Assembly (NCBI RefSeq): GCF_900290235.1
Contig: NZ_OLMK01000026.1
Span: forward strand, 124,001 to 188,000
Direction: 5' to 3'
Source of the DNA: Streptomyces sp. MA5143a
GTDB taxonomy: Bacteria; Actinomycetota; Actinomycetes; Streptomycetales; Streptomycetaceae
DNA length: 64,000 bases
Made by a program: the position numbers and the translations under genes. Below the pieces are notes generated by a model. It ran no database searches and had not been told where the DNA came from. It saw nothing but the letters and a program-made list of their open reading frames with translations. Every line of letters begins with the position of its first letter. Position 1 is the first letter of the stretch. Positions 1 through 10,159 of the stretch are shown here, piece after piece.

Positions 1-100
1 CGCCGGTCCAGAAGAGCACATAGACGACGAAGAGCACGATCAAGGTGCCGACGGTGATGCAGAGTTCGCTGACGGTCCTGACGATCACACGCACCGACAC
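1..100 (-). CDS. class E sortase, N-terminal fragment (runs off window)
   Basis: Only the first 33 codons are present. The reverse strand from a GTG at 100 reads VSVRVIVRTVSELCITVGTL followed by a hydrophobic run and LFWTG. This is the signal-anchor start typical of actinobacterial class E sortases, membrane transpeptidases that cleave a sorting signal and attach proteins to the cell wall. A GGGGGA ribosome-binding sequence lies just upstream; the in-frame GTG at 94 would have better spacing. The catalytic Cys/Arg part is outside the window. The family call rests on the N-terminal segment and on the neighbouring DUF881 and crgA genes, so it is an inference. Confidence 0.55.
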   Translation of the reverse strand, partial: MSVRVIVRTVSELCITVGTLIVLFVVYVLFWTG

Positions 101-127
101 AGGTCCCCCGGCTGCCGTTACGGGCCT

Positions 128-982
128 CTACTCCACGGGCTTGGCGTACTGCAGATCCACTGTGCCCGAGTAGCCGGGCAGAGTCACCGGCCCGTCCTCG
201 GTGACTTTCCAGCCGAGTCCGTAGACGTTGACGTACACCATGTAGTTCTGGATCGCCTTGCTCTCGGCGAGCGCCTTCTGGAGCTTCTCAGGGTCACCGA
301 CCGCCTGGATCTTGTACGGCGGTGAGTAGACGCGGCCCTGGAGGATCAGGGTGTTGCCGACGCATCGCACGGCGCTGGTGGAGATGAGCCGCTGGTCCAT
401 GACCTTGATGCCCTTGGCGCCGCCCAGCCACAGGGCGTTCACCACGGCCTGCAGGTCCTGCTGGTGGATGACCAGGTAGTCGGGCTGTGGCTCGGGGTAG
501 CCGGGAAGCTTGGCGGTGGCGTTCGGCGGGGCGTCGTTGAGGGTGACGGTGATGGCCTGGCCCTTGAGCCGCTGGGTGCCGGCGTTCTTCTCCAGCGCCG
601 TGAGCCGGGCGTCCTCGGCCTCGGTGCTGCCGTCGTCCCGCTCGGCGAGGGCCTCGACGTCGTCCCGGAGCACTCCGTTCGACTCGTCGAGCTGGCCGTT
701 CTTGTGGCTGCGCTCCTGGATCAGGTCGGAGAGCTTGAGCAACGAGGCGTCCGTGCGGATGTTCGTGCCCTTGGCCGTGTCGAAGCTGGTGAAGAAGATG
801 AGCCCGGCGAGGGCGAAGACTCCCACGGTGAGCACGCGTACGGGCCGGACACCGCCCCGGGCGGAGGCGTCACCGGTCGCGAGGGGCGAGGAGCCGTCGG
901 ACTCGGTGGTCCCGGCGGTCCCGGCACCCGGCCCGGAGGAGTCGCCGGAACCGGCCTCGGGGGAGTCGGCTGAATTGCTCAA
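128..982 (-). CDS. DUF881 family membrane-anchored protein
   Basis: 284 aa. Residues 1-46 are Ser/Gly/Asp-rich and probably disordered. One transmembrane helix (about 48-67) follows, then a charged region likely to form a coiled coil (about 80-135) and an extracytoplasmic domain of the DUF881 type ending near the C-terminus. The family is found in Gram-positive bacteria next to cell-division genes; its biochemical role is not established. The reading frame begins with TTG (980-982), with AAGGAG 11-15 nt upstream, and no better ATG or GTG is available upstream. It is divergent from crgA, and in Mycobacterium a DUF881 gene also neighbours crgA, which supports a link to division or envelope growth. 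Confidence 0.8.
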   Translation of the reverse strand: MSNSADSPEAGSGDSSGPGAGTAGTTESDGSSPLATGDASARGGVRPVRVLTVGVFALAGLIFFTSFDTAKGTNIRTDASLLKLSDLIQERSHKNGQLDESNGVLRDDVEALAERDDGSTEAEDARLTALEKNAGTQRLKGQAITVTLNDAPPNATAKLPGYPEPQPDYLVIHQQDLQAVVNALWLGGAKGIKVMDQRLISTSAVRCVGNTLILQGRVYSPPYKIQAVGDPEKLQKALAESKAIQNYMVYVNVYGLGWKVTEDGPVTLPGYSGTVDLQYAKPVE

Positions 983-1123
983 CGTACCCTTATCTCCTTA
1001 GGCGGCGCGGAAGCACTACGCTAACGGACGCCCGGGGGAGCATTCAGTGTCCCCTTGTACGCTGCCCCGGAGCCCGCCCCGTTCCCTGCGCGGCCACGCA
1101 GCGCATCGACAGGAGAGACCCTC

Positions 1124-1378
1124 GTGCCGAAGTCACGTATCCGCAAGAAGGCCGACTACACGCCGCCGCCGTCGAAGCAGGCCACAGCCATCAAGCTGAA
1201 CAGCCGTGGCTGGGTGGCTCCCGTCATGCTGGCCATGTTCCTCCTCGGCCTGGCCTGGATCGTCATCTTCTATGTGACCGACGGCTCGCTGCCCATCGAT
1301 TCCCTCGGCAACTGGAACATCGTGGTGGGCTTCGGCTTCATCGCCGCCGGATTCGGTGTCTCGACCCAGTGGAAGTAG
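1124..1378 (+). CDS. crgA: cell division protein CrgA
   Basis: 84 aa. Small integral membrane protein with a basic N-terminus ([16 protein letters not shown]), two transmembrane helices (about 31-50 and 64-80) and a C-terminus ending in TQWK, as in actinobacterial CrgA. CrgA coordinates septation: in Streptomyces it restrains FtsZ-ring assembly in aerial hyphae, and in mycobacteria it binds FtsZ and septal PBPs. The GTG at 1124 is chosen because AGGAG lies at 1111-1115 with good spacing; the longer reading frame starting at 1055 has no such signal. The length equals the usual family length. It stands alone, divergent from the DUF881 gene. Confidence 0.93.
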   Translation: MPKSRIRKKADYTPPPSKQATAIKLNSRGWVAPVMLAMFLLGLAWIVIFYVTDGSLPIDSLGNWNIVVGFGFIAAGFGVSTQWK

Positions 1379-1680
1379 CACCTTCCACACCCGTGTGACC
1401 AGCCCTCCCCAGAGCTATCCACGGAGTTATCCACAGGCGTTTTCCACAGTGGGGAAAAAGAACGACGATCTGTGGATAACCCATCGGGCGTTGACGCCGG
1501 TATGACTGATCCGTCACCCCCGCAAGCATGTTCGCCCCCTGCCTGACCTGCGAAAACGCAGGTGAGCGACAGGGGGCACAGCTGTTCCCGCACCCTATGC
1601 ACAAGATCCGCCACGGTCTGTGGACAACAGTGCTGTAGCAGCACTGTCCGAGTGCCCGCTCACCGGCGCATCAGGGCTGA
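1379..1680. promoter_or_regulatory. crgA-rhomboid intergenic region with a DnaA-box cluster
   Basis: No convincing gene. It holds TTATCCACA at 1427-1435, TGTGGATAA (inverted TTATCCACA) at 1471-1479 and TGTGGACAA (inverted TTGTCCACA, the preferred Streptomyces form) at 1619-1627, all perfect 9-mers. Near matches lie at 1415-1423 and 1440-1448. The flanking genes converge here (crgA rightwards, rhomboid leftwards), so promoter autoregulation is unlikely. Three perfect boxes in 200 bp of 70% GC DNA is well above chance. Confidence 0.65.
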
Positions 1681-2571
1681 TCAGGTGAGCTGGGCGGTCC
1701 TGACCACAGTCATGATCACGACGGCCGCCAGGACCAGGGCGCACACCCCGAACTGGATCAGTGACCGCCGCTCCCTAGGAGCGTGCACCATCGCGTAGCC
1801 GACCACGACACCGGCGACGAGGCCGCCCACATGGGCCTGCCACGAGATGTTGAAGAACGGGCTGAACGTGAAGATCAGGTTGATCACCAGCAGGATGACC
1901 AGCGGCCGCATGTCGTAGTTGAGATGCCGCATGAGGACGCCGGTCGCACCGAAGAGACCGAAGATCGCGCCGGACGCACCGAGGGAGGGCTGGTCCGGCG
2001 CGGCCAGCAGGTAGGTGAGGGCACTGCCGGCGAGGCCGGAGACGAAGTAGAGCGTCAGATAGCGGGCACGGCCCAGCGCCGCCTCCAGAGGGCCGCCGAT
2101 CCACCAGAGGCTGAGCATGTTGAACAGGATGTGCGTGACCCCGGTGCTGTGCAGGAACATCGACGTCACCAGCCGGTACCACTGGCCCTCGGCGATGCCC
2201 TGGAACCCGAGCTCCGGGACCCACTCCCGCGCGACGAGGTAGAACCGGTCGGTGAAGCGGTCGCCCAGGGACATCTGCACCAGGAACAGCAGCAGGTTCA
2301 CGCCGATGAGGATCTTGGTGAGGAGCCGGGGATCGGCGCTGACGGTGCCGCCCGCGAGGGTGCGGGGTTGGGAGGCGGAGGGCGCGTGGCTCGTGCCCGA
2401 GCCGTTGCGGACGCAGTCCGGGCACTGGAAGCCGACGGAGGCGCTGACCATGCACTCGGGGCAGATGGGGCGTTCGCACCGGGTGCAGCGGATGCCCGTC
2501 TCTCGGTCCGGGTGCCGATAGCAGGTGGGCAGGCTCTGCGCGTCCTGCGGGCTGCTCGGCACCTGGTCCAT
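1681..2571 (-). CDS. rhomboid family intramembrane serine protease with N-terminal zinc-ribbon-like segment
   Basis: 296 aa. Residues 1-60 contain C17, H20, C29, C32, C37, C40, C50 and C53, spaced like a B-box or double zinc-ribbon motif. The rest is a six-to-seven-helix rhomboid domain. The catalytic serine is Ser200 in GASGAIFG and the catalytic histidine is His247 in AHVGG; His147 and Asn151 of the THILFNML helix match the oxyanion region. Rhomboids cleave membrane proteins within or near the bilayer; the substrate here is unknown. The start at 2571 is preferred over the longer frame (2619) because GGAGGGG lies 4 nt before it. The zinc-binding head is a frequent actinobacterial variant and could serve in substrate or partner recognition. 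Confidence 0.92.
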   Translation of the reverse strand: MDQVPSSPQDAQSLPTCYRHPDRETGIRCTRCERPICPECMVSASVGFQCPDCVRNGSGTSHAPSASQPRTLAGGTVSADPRLLTKILIGVNLLLFLVQMSLGDRFTDRFYLVAREWVPELGFQGIAEGQWYRLVTSMFLHSTGVTHILFNMLSLWWIGGPLEAALGRARYLTLYFVSGLAGSALTYLLAAPDQPSLGASGAIFGLFGATGVLMRHLNYDMRPLVILLVINLIFTFSPFFNISWQAHVGGLVAGVVVGYAMVHAPRERRSLIQFGVCALVLAAVVIMTVVRTAQLT

Positions 2572-2730
2572 CGGTCCCCTCCGTCTCGTGTGTGGAACAC
2601 ATCGGCCCCGCCCATCCATACGGATGAGCGGGGCGAATGGTTCCCTTGGGGACCTTGCGAACCATTTCGGCTCCGGCGCACATGGGCGCCCCTGAGGCCC
2701 CCGGGCCCGCGTGGCGGACCTTCGGGCGGC

Positions 2731-3264
2731 TCAGCCCTGGCGCGTCTCGACGACGACCGACTCGATGACGACGTCCTTGACCGGGCGGTCGGTGCGCGGG
2801 TTGGTCTGGGTGGTCGCGATGGAGTCGATGACCTTCTGGCTGGCCGCGTCGACGACCTCACCGAAGATCGTGTGCTTGCGGTTCAGCCACGCCGTCGGGG
2901 AGACGGTGATGAAGAACTGCGAGCCGTTGGTGCCCGGACCGGCGTTGGCCATGGCCAGGAGGTAGGGCTTGTCGAATGCGAGGTCCGGGTGGAACTCGTC
3001 CCCGAACTGGTAGCCGGGGCCGCCGGTGCCGTTGCCCAGCGGGTCACCGCCCTGGATCATGAATCCGCTGATCACCCGGTGGAAGACCGTGCCGTCGTAG
3101 AGCTTGTCCGTGGACTTCTGGCCGGTCGCCGGGTGGGTCCACTCACGCTCGCCCTTGGCGAGCTCGACGAAGTTCTTGACCGTCTGGGGCGCGTGGTTCG
3201 GCAGCAGCCGCACCTCGATGTCGCCGTGGTTTGTCTTCAGGGTGGCGTACAGCTGCTCAGCCAC
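2731..3264 (-). CDS. ppiA: cyclophilin-type peptidyl-prolyl cis-trans isomerase
   Basis: 177 aa, a single cytoplasmic cyclophilin domain without a signal peptide. Active-site stretches are FHRVISGFMIQGGD (61-74, containing the catalytic Arg63), NGSQFFIT (113-120) and WLNRKHTIFG (126-135). It catalyses proline cis-trans isomerisation during folding. Length is normal for the family. The GTG at 3264 is chosen because GGAAGG lies 6 nt upstream and the product then begins at the conserved VAEQLYATLKTNHGDIEV; a 58-residue upstream extension in the open frame does not look like cyclophilin. A ppiA-type gene near crgA and rhomboid is conserved in actinomycetes. Confidence 0.95.
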   Translation of the reverse strand: MAEQLYATLKTNHGDIEVRLLPNHAPQTVKNFVELAKGEREWTHPATGQKSTDKLYDGTVFHRVISGFMIQGGDPLGNGTGGPGYQFGDEFHPDLAFDKPYLLAMANAGPGTNGSQFFITVSPTAWLNRKHTIFGEVVDAASQKVIDSIATTQTNPRTDRPVKDVVIESVVVETRQG

Positions 3265-3627
3265 GATCTGCCTTCCGTTGTCCTCTGTGACTCCCCCGAT
3301 CCTCGCACGGACGGCGCCCGGAGTCGCCCGACGGCCACGCCCTCGTCCGGCATGCGCACCGAAAACGGGTCGAGTACCGACGGTATCGGCGCGCTTGGCG
3401 ACGATCCGTGGCATTGTCGGCACTGTCGTGGACAAGCTCCCGTTGCCCCGTATTCATCCGCAATTGCACAGCACCGGATCGCGAACGGTTCCCGGCTTCC
3501 TGACCGCGCGGAGCCGGCTCGCATGACCCGGATGCCCGCCCTCACATGCCTCAGAGCGTTTCGAGAGGCATGATCGCCAAAAGGGTGGAAAGTCGAAATA
3601 CCGTACGCCACCGAGGAGGAGGATCCC

Positions 3628-4329
3628 GTGACCCGCATCGACAGCGTGCGCGCCGCGACCGGTTCGGCGAAGGAAAGCGTGCTGCACGCCGCGGAAGTGG
3701 TGGCGCCCTACGCCGACACGGCCAAGGAAAAGGCCTCGCACTACGCACACGAGGCGCGCGTGAAGATGGCGCCCAAGGTGTCGCAGGCCGCGGAACAGGC
3801 ACGCGTCCAGTACGGCGCCCTTGTCGTCCCGCGTCTGGAACAGGCACGCACGCACGTACCGCCGAAGATCGACAGTGCGGCCCATGAGGCCGCCGTGCGC
3901 ACTCGGAAGGCGGCCCGCCAGGCCGCCGACTACTCCCGCCCGCGACTCGAGCAGGCAGTGGCCGCTGCCGGCCCCATGCGGGAGGAGGCCACGGCCCGGA
4001 GCGTGGCGGCACTGTCCGCGCTGCGCGGACAGGTGTCGCCCGAGCAGATCCAGAGGCTCGTCCGCAAGCAGCAGCGTCGCGCCAGGGCCGGCCGCGTCTT
4101 CAAGGGCGTGGCCGTGATCGGCGTCCTCGCGGGCGGCGCGTTCGCCGCCTGGAAGTGGTGGGACAAGCAGGCCAACCCCGACTGGTTGGTCGAGCCCCCC
4201 GCCGCCACCGAGGTCTCCGAGCCCGGGCGACTGTCCTCCGTGGGCGGCGGTGACGAGTCCGTCCTCGACCCCGAGGTCGAGGCCAAGCAGGCCGAGGACG
4301 AAGCGGCGAACCGCGACGACCGCCGCTGA
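3628..4329 (+). CDS. DUF5324 family single-pass membrane protein
   Basis: 233 aa, GTG start with GAGGAGGATCCC immediately upstream. The N-terminal 150 residues are Ala/Lys/Glu/Arg-rich, with amphipathic heptad-like repeats (for example APKVSQAAEQARVQYG) suggesting a long helical bundle or coiled coil. One transmembrane helix follows (about 158-176, GVAVIGVLAGGAFAAWKW), then an acidic tail. This matches the Streptomyces DUF5324 family, which has no assigned function. It stands alone between the cyclophilin gene and a terminator/parS element. Confidence 0.75.
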   Translation: MTRIDSVRAATGSAKESVLHAAEVVAPYADTAKEKASHYAHEARVKMAPKVSQAAEQARVQYGALVVPRLEQARTHVPPKIDSAAHEAAVRTRKAARQAADYSRPRLEQAVAAAGPMREEATARSVAALSALRGQVSPEQIQRLVRKQQRRARAGRVFKGVAVIGVLAGGAFAAWKWWDKQANPDWLVEPPAATEVSEPGRLSSVGGGDESVLDPEVEAKQAEDEAANRDDRR

Positions 4330-4495
4330 GACGCGCGAGCGCCGCCGACGCACTGGCGGTGCTGTGATCTAAGCCGGTGGCGCCACCGCGGAAGCCGACG
4401 GGTGCCACCGTGGAGTCCGGAAGCCGGGGACCTTGGTCCGCGGCTGACACGAGTGTGCCCGCCACGCCCCAGTTCGCCTGAGGCGCGGCGCCTTC

Positions 4496-4547
4496 AACAG
4501 CCCTGTGGGCCGGAAGACTTGACGGTCTTCCGGCCCACAGGGCTGTT
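4496..4547 (+). terminator. 23-bp perfect-stem hairpin abutting parS
   Basis: Arms 4496-4518 and 4525-4547 are exact reverse complements around a 6-nt loop (TTGACG), and the right arm runs into TTT. It would stop transcription from the DUF5324 side. The last three bases of the stem are the first three of the parS site at 4545. Confidence 0.75.
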
Positions 4548-4558
4548 TCACGTGAAAC
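4545..4558. promoter_or_regulatory. parS: parS (ParB-binding centromere site)
   Basis: Perfect GTTTCACGTGAAAC palindrome. It is the only parS in the window on the gyrA side of oriC, about 17 kb from it, and overlaps the foot of a terminator stem. Confidence 0.95.
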
Positions 4559-4816
4559 ACGCGGAAACACACCTGGGTGCGGACCGTCGAGAGCCAAAAC
4601 CGGAATGCACACGTCCGATTGCAAAGAGTGATAGCCACCTTCGGCCCGGCATTCCTGTGACGTAGACCATGGTTTTCGCATATGCGCACGCCGACAGGCG
4701 CCTTGCCCCGTCGCACGGCTACAGAGGCAGTTCGCTCATCCAGTGCACAGATCGCGATCGCGACGCGGCTCCCTTGGAGCGCCACGGGACGGGCTAACGC
4801 GGGATCACAGAAAAGA

Positions 4817-4852
4817 GACCGGGCCGGACGTCTTCTGACGTCCGGCCCGGTC
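4817..4852 (-). terminator. intrinsic terminator of tRNA-Ala
   Basis: 16-bp perfect stem (4817-4832 with 4837-4852, loop TTCT), followed on the minus strand by TCTTTTCTG. It lies 9 nt past the 3' end of the tRNA. Confidence 0.85.
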
Positions 4853-4861
4853 CATCCGCTG

Positions 4862-4934
4862 TGGAGCCTAGGGGAGTCGAACCCCTGACATCTGCCATGC
4901 AAAGACAGCGCTCTACCAACTGAGCTAAGGCCCC
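4862..4934 (-). tRNA. tRNA-Ala (anticodon TGC)
   Basis: 73 nt. Acceptor stem GGGGCCT/AGGCTCC (one G-U pair), D-arm AGCTCAGTTGGTAGAGC, anticodon stem-loop CTGTC-TTTGCAT-GGCAG with TGC, T-arm with GGTTCGACTCC, and discriminator A. CCA is not encoded, as is common for Streptomyces tRNAs. It decodes GCA and wobble Ala codons. It is a monocistronic gene with its own terminator. Confidence 0.97.
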
Positions 4935-5116
4935 GGAAGGGAAGCGTCCGCCCGGAAGTACCGACCACCGGGTGGCGCCGCAGACCAGAGTACCGGGTCA
5001 CCCCCGGTATCTCGCAAAAAGATTGGGGGTCCCCGTGAACGACCACTCTCCGTAAGATGCTCGTCGTGGTTCGCTACAGCGAACCGCAGTTTTTGGGGAA
5101 GCGATGGGGAGACGCA

Positions 5117-5665
5117 ATGGACGCCGCACAGCAGGAAGCGACCGCAAGAGCCCGGGAGCTGCAGCGGAACTGGTACGGAGAGCCACTGGGGGCGCTCTTC
5201 CGTAGGCTCATCGAGGATCTGGGCCTCAACCAGGCTCGTCTCGCGGGGGTACTTGGCCTTTCCGCTCCGATGCTGTCGCAGCTGATGAGCGGTCAGCGGG
5301 CCAAGATCGGTAACCCGGCCGTGGTTCAGCGGGTGCAGCTGCTGCAGGACCTGGCGGGACAGGTCGCGGACGGCAGCGTGAGCGCCGCCGAGGCGACCGA
5401 GCGCATGGACGAGATCAAGAAGTCGCAGGGGGGATCTGTGCTCAGCAACACCACGCAGTCGACGACGAGTTCCGGGGCGCCGACGGTCAAGCGGGTCGTC
5501 CGCGAGATCCAGTCACTGCTGCGCTCGGTGGCGGCCGCGGGCGACATCATCGAGGCGGCGGACACCCTCGCCCCGACCCACCCCGAACTGGCAGAGTTCC
5601 TCCGGGTGTACGGCGCGGGCCGCACCTCGGACGCGGTGACCCACTACCAGTCCCACCAGAACTGA
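5117..5665 (+). CDS. helix-turn-helix DNA-binding protein (XRE-like)
   Basis: 182 aa. A helix-turn-helix spans about residues 38-58 (LNQARLAGVLGLSAPMLSQL), followed by SGQRAKIGN and a leucine-rich helix, a Ser/Thr/Gln-rich linker (about 108-130) and a helical C-terminal domain (VKRVVREIQSLLRSVAAAGD). The resemblance is to XRE-type repressors; the target is unknown. The start at 5117 is chosen because GGGGAG lies 5 nt upstream; the frame is open from 5057. It precedes a Ser/Thr kinase gene on the same strand by 440 bp, and the two genes are neighbours across Streptomyces, but co-function is only inferred. Confidence 0.8.
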   Translation: MDAAQQEATARARELQRNWYGEPLGALFRRLIEDLGLNQARLAGVLGLSAPMLSQLMSGQRAKIGNPAVVQRVQLLQDLAGQVADGSVSAAEATERMDEIKKSQGGSVLSNTTQSTTSSGAPTVKRVVREIQSLLRSVAAAGDIIEAADTLAPTHPELAEFLRVYGAGRTSDAVTHYQSHQN

Positions 5666-6104
5666 GATCGAGGCCCGGTCACCGAGACGGGGTCGGCGAC
5701 CGGGCCGCGGCCTGAGCGGGGGACCAGTGGCGCAGGCTGAAGGAACGAGTGACGCAGGCTGGAGGCTCAGGCTGAACGGACCACCAGCACCGACGTCACG
5801 AAGACGCGGACGTAGGCTCGACGAGAGCCGAGAGGCAACGGACCGGGCCGCCGGAAGGGCGGGCCGAGGCAGAGCTCCGGAGAGGCAGACGACGCTCCGG
5901 AGAGGCAGACGACCAAGCCAGGCAGAGGCTGCGGAGGGGGCTGAGGGGACGGGCCACACAATGCGGTTGGGGGACAGAGGTACGGAAACGAGCTCCGTGG
6001 GAAACCGGTAGGCAGAAGCCGGCTCTGCGGAGGACGGCTCGGAAGCCGTGTCCTCCGCCGACGGGCAGCCAAGGGGGGAGCCGAAGGGGGAACGACGCAC
6101 AACC
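5666..6104 (+). other. 439-bp gap with hairpin and 20-bp tandem duplication
   Basis: A stem of 9 bp (5672-5680 with 5698-5706, GGCCCGGTC/GACCGGGCC) directly after the helix-turn-helix gene is a plausible terminator. Positions 5874-5893 and 5894-5913 are an exact 20-bp tandem duplication (unit GCTCCGGAGAGGCAGACGAC). The rest is purine-rich, reads open in one frame, but has no ribosome-binding site or recognisable protein. The kinase promoter must lie here. Confidence 0.55.
5874..5913. repeat. 20-bp perfect tandem duplication
   Basis: Two identical head-to-tail copies of GCTCCGGAGAGGCAGACGAC in the leader region of the kinase gene. A related AGAGGCAGA motif recurs nearby. Confidence 0.8.
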
Positions 6105-8186
<2,082 letters not shown>

Positions 8187-8234
8187 CCCTCGGCCAGGGA
8201 CCGGCTGCCCCGCCACCTCCCCCACCCGCCGGCG

Positions 8235-9773
8235 CTACCGCCCCCGCGACGACCCGTGCCGCCCCCGCCGCGAGGCGCGGGCTCCACCCGACGGTGCCGC
8301 GGGCCGCACCGCCGCCGCCCGACGGCGTGCCACGAGCGTCCACAGCAGCAGCGCCAGCACCAGCAGGCTCCCCGTGCCGATCCCGCCGGCGGCGACCGCC
8401 GTCATGGCGAGCCGCCTGCCCCCGCTGATCGTGGACCCGCCCGAACCACCGGCGCTCTCCTCGCCGCCGGAACTCCCCGCCTCTCCAGCCCCTTCCAGCG
8501 TGTCCCCCGTCCCCGTGCCCGTCTCGGCGGCCTCCCGGTCCTGGTCGGTGACCTCGAAGGCCCCGCGCGGCTCGGCCGGACCCAGGTACCCGGGCCCGGA
8601 CTCGGCCCGACCGGACACCCGTATCCGCAGGGTCAGCCCGATCGGCTTCTCGCCGAAGCGCTCGGCCACCGCCGAGCCGAGGTGAACCGCCAGGTAGTAC
8701 CAGCCGGCGAACCGCATTCCGCTGACCTCGTCGTCGAGGGAGTAGCGGTTGTCGTAGGCGACCGGGGGGAGCGGGTCGAGGGCGGCGGAGCGCTGCTCAC
8801 CGCCGTAGTTGACGAGCGCGTCGTCCACGAGCCCCCGCGCCGGGTTGTACAGCGACATGACCAGCGCGTTGCCGACGTACCCTTCGCCGCCGGTCGTGCT
8901 GCCCAGCTCAGCGGTGGCGTGGAGCTGCTGCCCCCAGTCGACGGGGACCTTGTAGTAGCGCGTCTCCCCGGCCTTGATCCCGGCCTCGTCCTGCCAGATT
9001 CCCTGCGCCAGAGGGCCGGCCGAGGCGAAACCGCTCCCCCCGCGTCGGCGCTCGGGATCCCCGCGCAGGGGTTCGGGCGACGCCGAGTCCCAGGTCTCGG
9101 GTGCGTCTGTCGAGCCGCCCTTCTTCACGGCGGGCTCCCACGCGTAGCCGAGTTCGAGCCCCCACTCCTGCCCGGCCCTCCGCCCACCGGCCCCCGAGGA
9201 TCCACCCGCCGACGCACCCGACGCACCCGACGTACCCGATGCACCCGATGACAGACCTGACGAGGTACCGGACGACGTGCTGGGACCGACGCGCTCGACG
9301 ACGAGGTAGTACGCCCCGGCCGCCTGGCACATGTACTCGTCGGTGCCGATCTCACGCGAGGCTGAGGCGGTGACGGGGTGGGCGCTGCGCGTGGGGCCGA
9401 AGCGGGCGTTCCCGTACGAGCAGCGGTGGGCGTCGACGTCCTCGATGGAGACCCTCAGCCCGTCGGAGGAGGCGACGCTCGCCCCTGCCGCGGGTACGGC
9501 GGTGCCCGAGACGTACGCGTTGGCGACGGCGTCGAGGTCGAGGCGGTAGTAGAGCTTCTCGCCGGGGCCGATGGCACTGCGGTAGGTCCTGCCCGGCGTC
9601 AGCCGCACCGCTTGTGTGGTGCCCGTCGAGCCGTCGACCGTCGTGGCGTCCTCGGCGTAGGAGTACGGCGTCGGCTCGTCGGCCGCCAGGGCGGGAACGG
9701 GCTGTGCCATGGTCATGAGCAGGGCCGCTCCCACGGCTGCCGCAGTGCGCCCCCAGACCGTGCGCCGCCCCAT
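8235..9773 (-). CDS. secreted, C-terminally membrane-anchored protein of unknown function
   Basis: 512 aa. A signal peptide (about 1-30, RTAAAVGAALLMTMAQPVPALA) precedes an extracellular region with two similar beta-rich segments. Each carries a phrase such as GEKLYYRLDLD or GETRYYKVPVDWGQ, resembling bacterial pre-peptidase-type beta-sandwich folds. A Ser/Gly/Ala-rich linker (about 205-235) separates them. A Gly/Ser/Glu-rich stalk, a transmembrane helix (about 455-480) and a basic Arg-rich tail end the protein. There is no sortase LPxTG. The start at 9773 has GAGGGG 9 nt upstream and begins the signal peptide. It converges on the kinase gene, 48 bp apart. I do not recognise a function; it could be a cell-surface sensor or scaffold. 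Confidence 0.8.
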   Translation of the reverse strand: MGRRTVWGRTAAAVGAALLMTMAQPVPALAADEPTPYSYAEDATTVDGSTGTTQAVRLTPGRTYRSAIGPGEKLYYRLDLDAVANAYVSGTAVPAAGASVASSDGLRVSIEDVDAHRCSYGNARFGPTRSAHPVTASASREIGTDEYMCQAAGAYYLVVERVGPSTSSGTSSGLSSGASGTSGASGASAGGSSGAGGRRAGQEWGLELGYAWEPAVKKGGSTDAPETWDSASPEPLRGDPERRRGGSGFASAGPLAQGIWQDEAGIKAGETRYYKVPVDWGQQLHATAELGSTTGGEGYVGNALVMSLYNPARGLVDDALVNYGGEQRSAALDPLPPVAYDNRYSLDDEVSGMRFAGWYYLAVHLGSAVAERFGEKPIGLTLRIRVSGRAESGPGYLGPAEPRGAFEVTDQDREAAETGTGTGDTLEGAGEAGSSGGEESAGGSGGSTISGGRRLAMTAVAAGGIGTGSLLVLALLLWTLVARRRAAAVRPAAPSGGARASRRGRHGSSRGR

Positions 9774-9980
9774 CACGCGCCACCCCTCGTCGTAGCCCCG
9801 AACGCGCCCATCCTGCCGTTCCCTCCGCACAGATGCGCGCCTTCTCGGGGACGAGCGGCCGAAATCGCGCTCTTGACAGAGCACCGTTTCGCTGTTGCAA
9901 GCGAATCATTCGCGGCAGTGAAGCGCAGGTACCCCTGTCGGCTTCCGCGGGCCTGGGACGACGGACCCAGGACACACAAA

Positions 9981-10006
9981 ACCCCGGCCGCGAATACGGC
10001 CGGGGT
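9981..10006 (-). terminator. intrinsic terminator of the DLW-39 gene
   Basis: Stem ACCCCGGCCG/CGGCCGGGGT (10 bp, 6-nt loop), followed on the minus strand by TTTTGTGTG; 24 bp beyond the DLW-39 stop codon. Confidence 0.8.
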
Positions 10007-10030
10007 CTGCTCTGAGACTGATGTCGATGT

Positions 10031-10159
10031 TCACGAACCCGTGGGCACGGAGTCAGTCGCCTCCGTCCACAGATCCTGCTCGGCGCGATCCGCCTGGATC
10101 TGGCGGTACACGAGGAGCCCGCCGATGGCGGCCAGTGCGACCAGGAGAAGCTTCTTCAC
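10031..10159 (-). CDS. DLW-39 family small membrane protein
   Basis: 42 aa: a basic start (VKKLLL), one hydrophobic helix (about 4-18, LLLVALAAIGGLLVYRQ) and the signature DLWTEATD near the end. The DLW-39 family consists of very short actinobacterial proteins named for a conserved Asp-Leu-Trp and a typical length near 39; function unknown. The GTG at 10159 is chosen because the product then starts exactly as the family does and has GAGG upstream; the frame is open to 10213. Family members usually lie near gyrA, as here. Confidence 0.85.
   Translation of the reverse strand: MKKLLLVALAAIGGLLVYRQIQADRAEQDLWTEATDSVPTGS

Larger units (their letters stand above)
4330..4861. other. 532-bp gene-free interval with palindromes, hairpin and parS
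   Basis: No supported gene. It contains a 14-bp perfect palindrome CGGTGGCGCCACCG (4375-4388), a large inverted repeat (4496-4547) abutting parS (4545-4558), and the tRNA-Ala terminator (4817-4852). Open frames across it shift repeatedly and have no ribosome-binding site. The middle part (4560-4800) shows nothing recognisable. Confidence 0.6.

Noticed and set aside
1783..3573. 596-codon open frame opposite the rhomboid and cyclophilin genes
   Set aside because: Antisense shadow of two well-identified genes; its composition (His/Arg/Asp/Glu-rich) is typical of the reverse strand of high-GC coding DNA.
5727..6011. Open frame in the kinase leader
   Set aside because: It includes the 20-bp duplication, lacks a ribosome-binding site and has no protein-like hydrophobic pattern.
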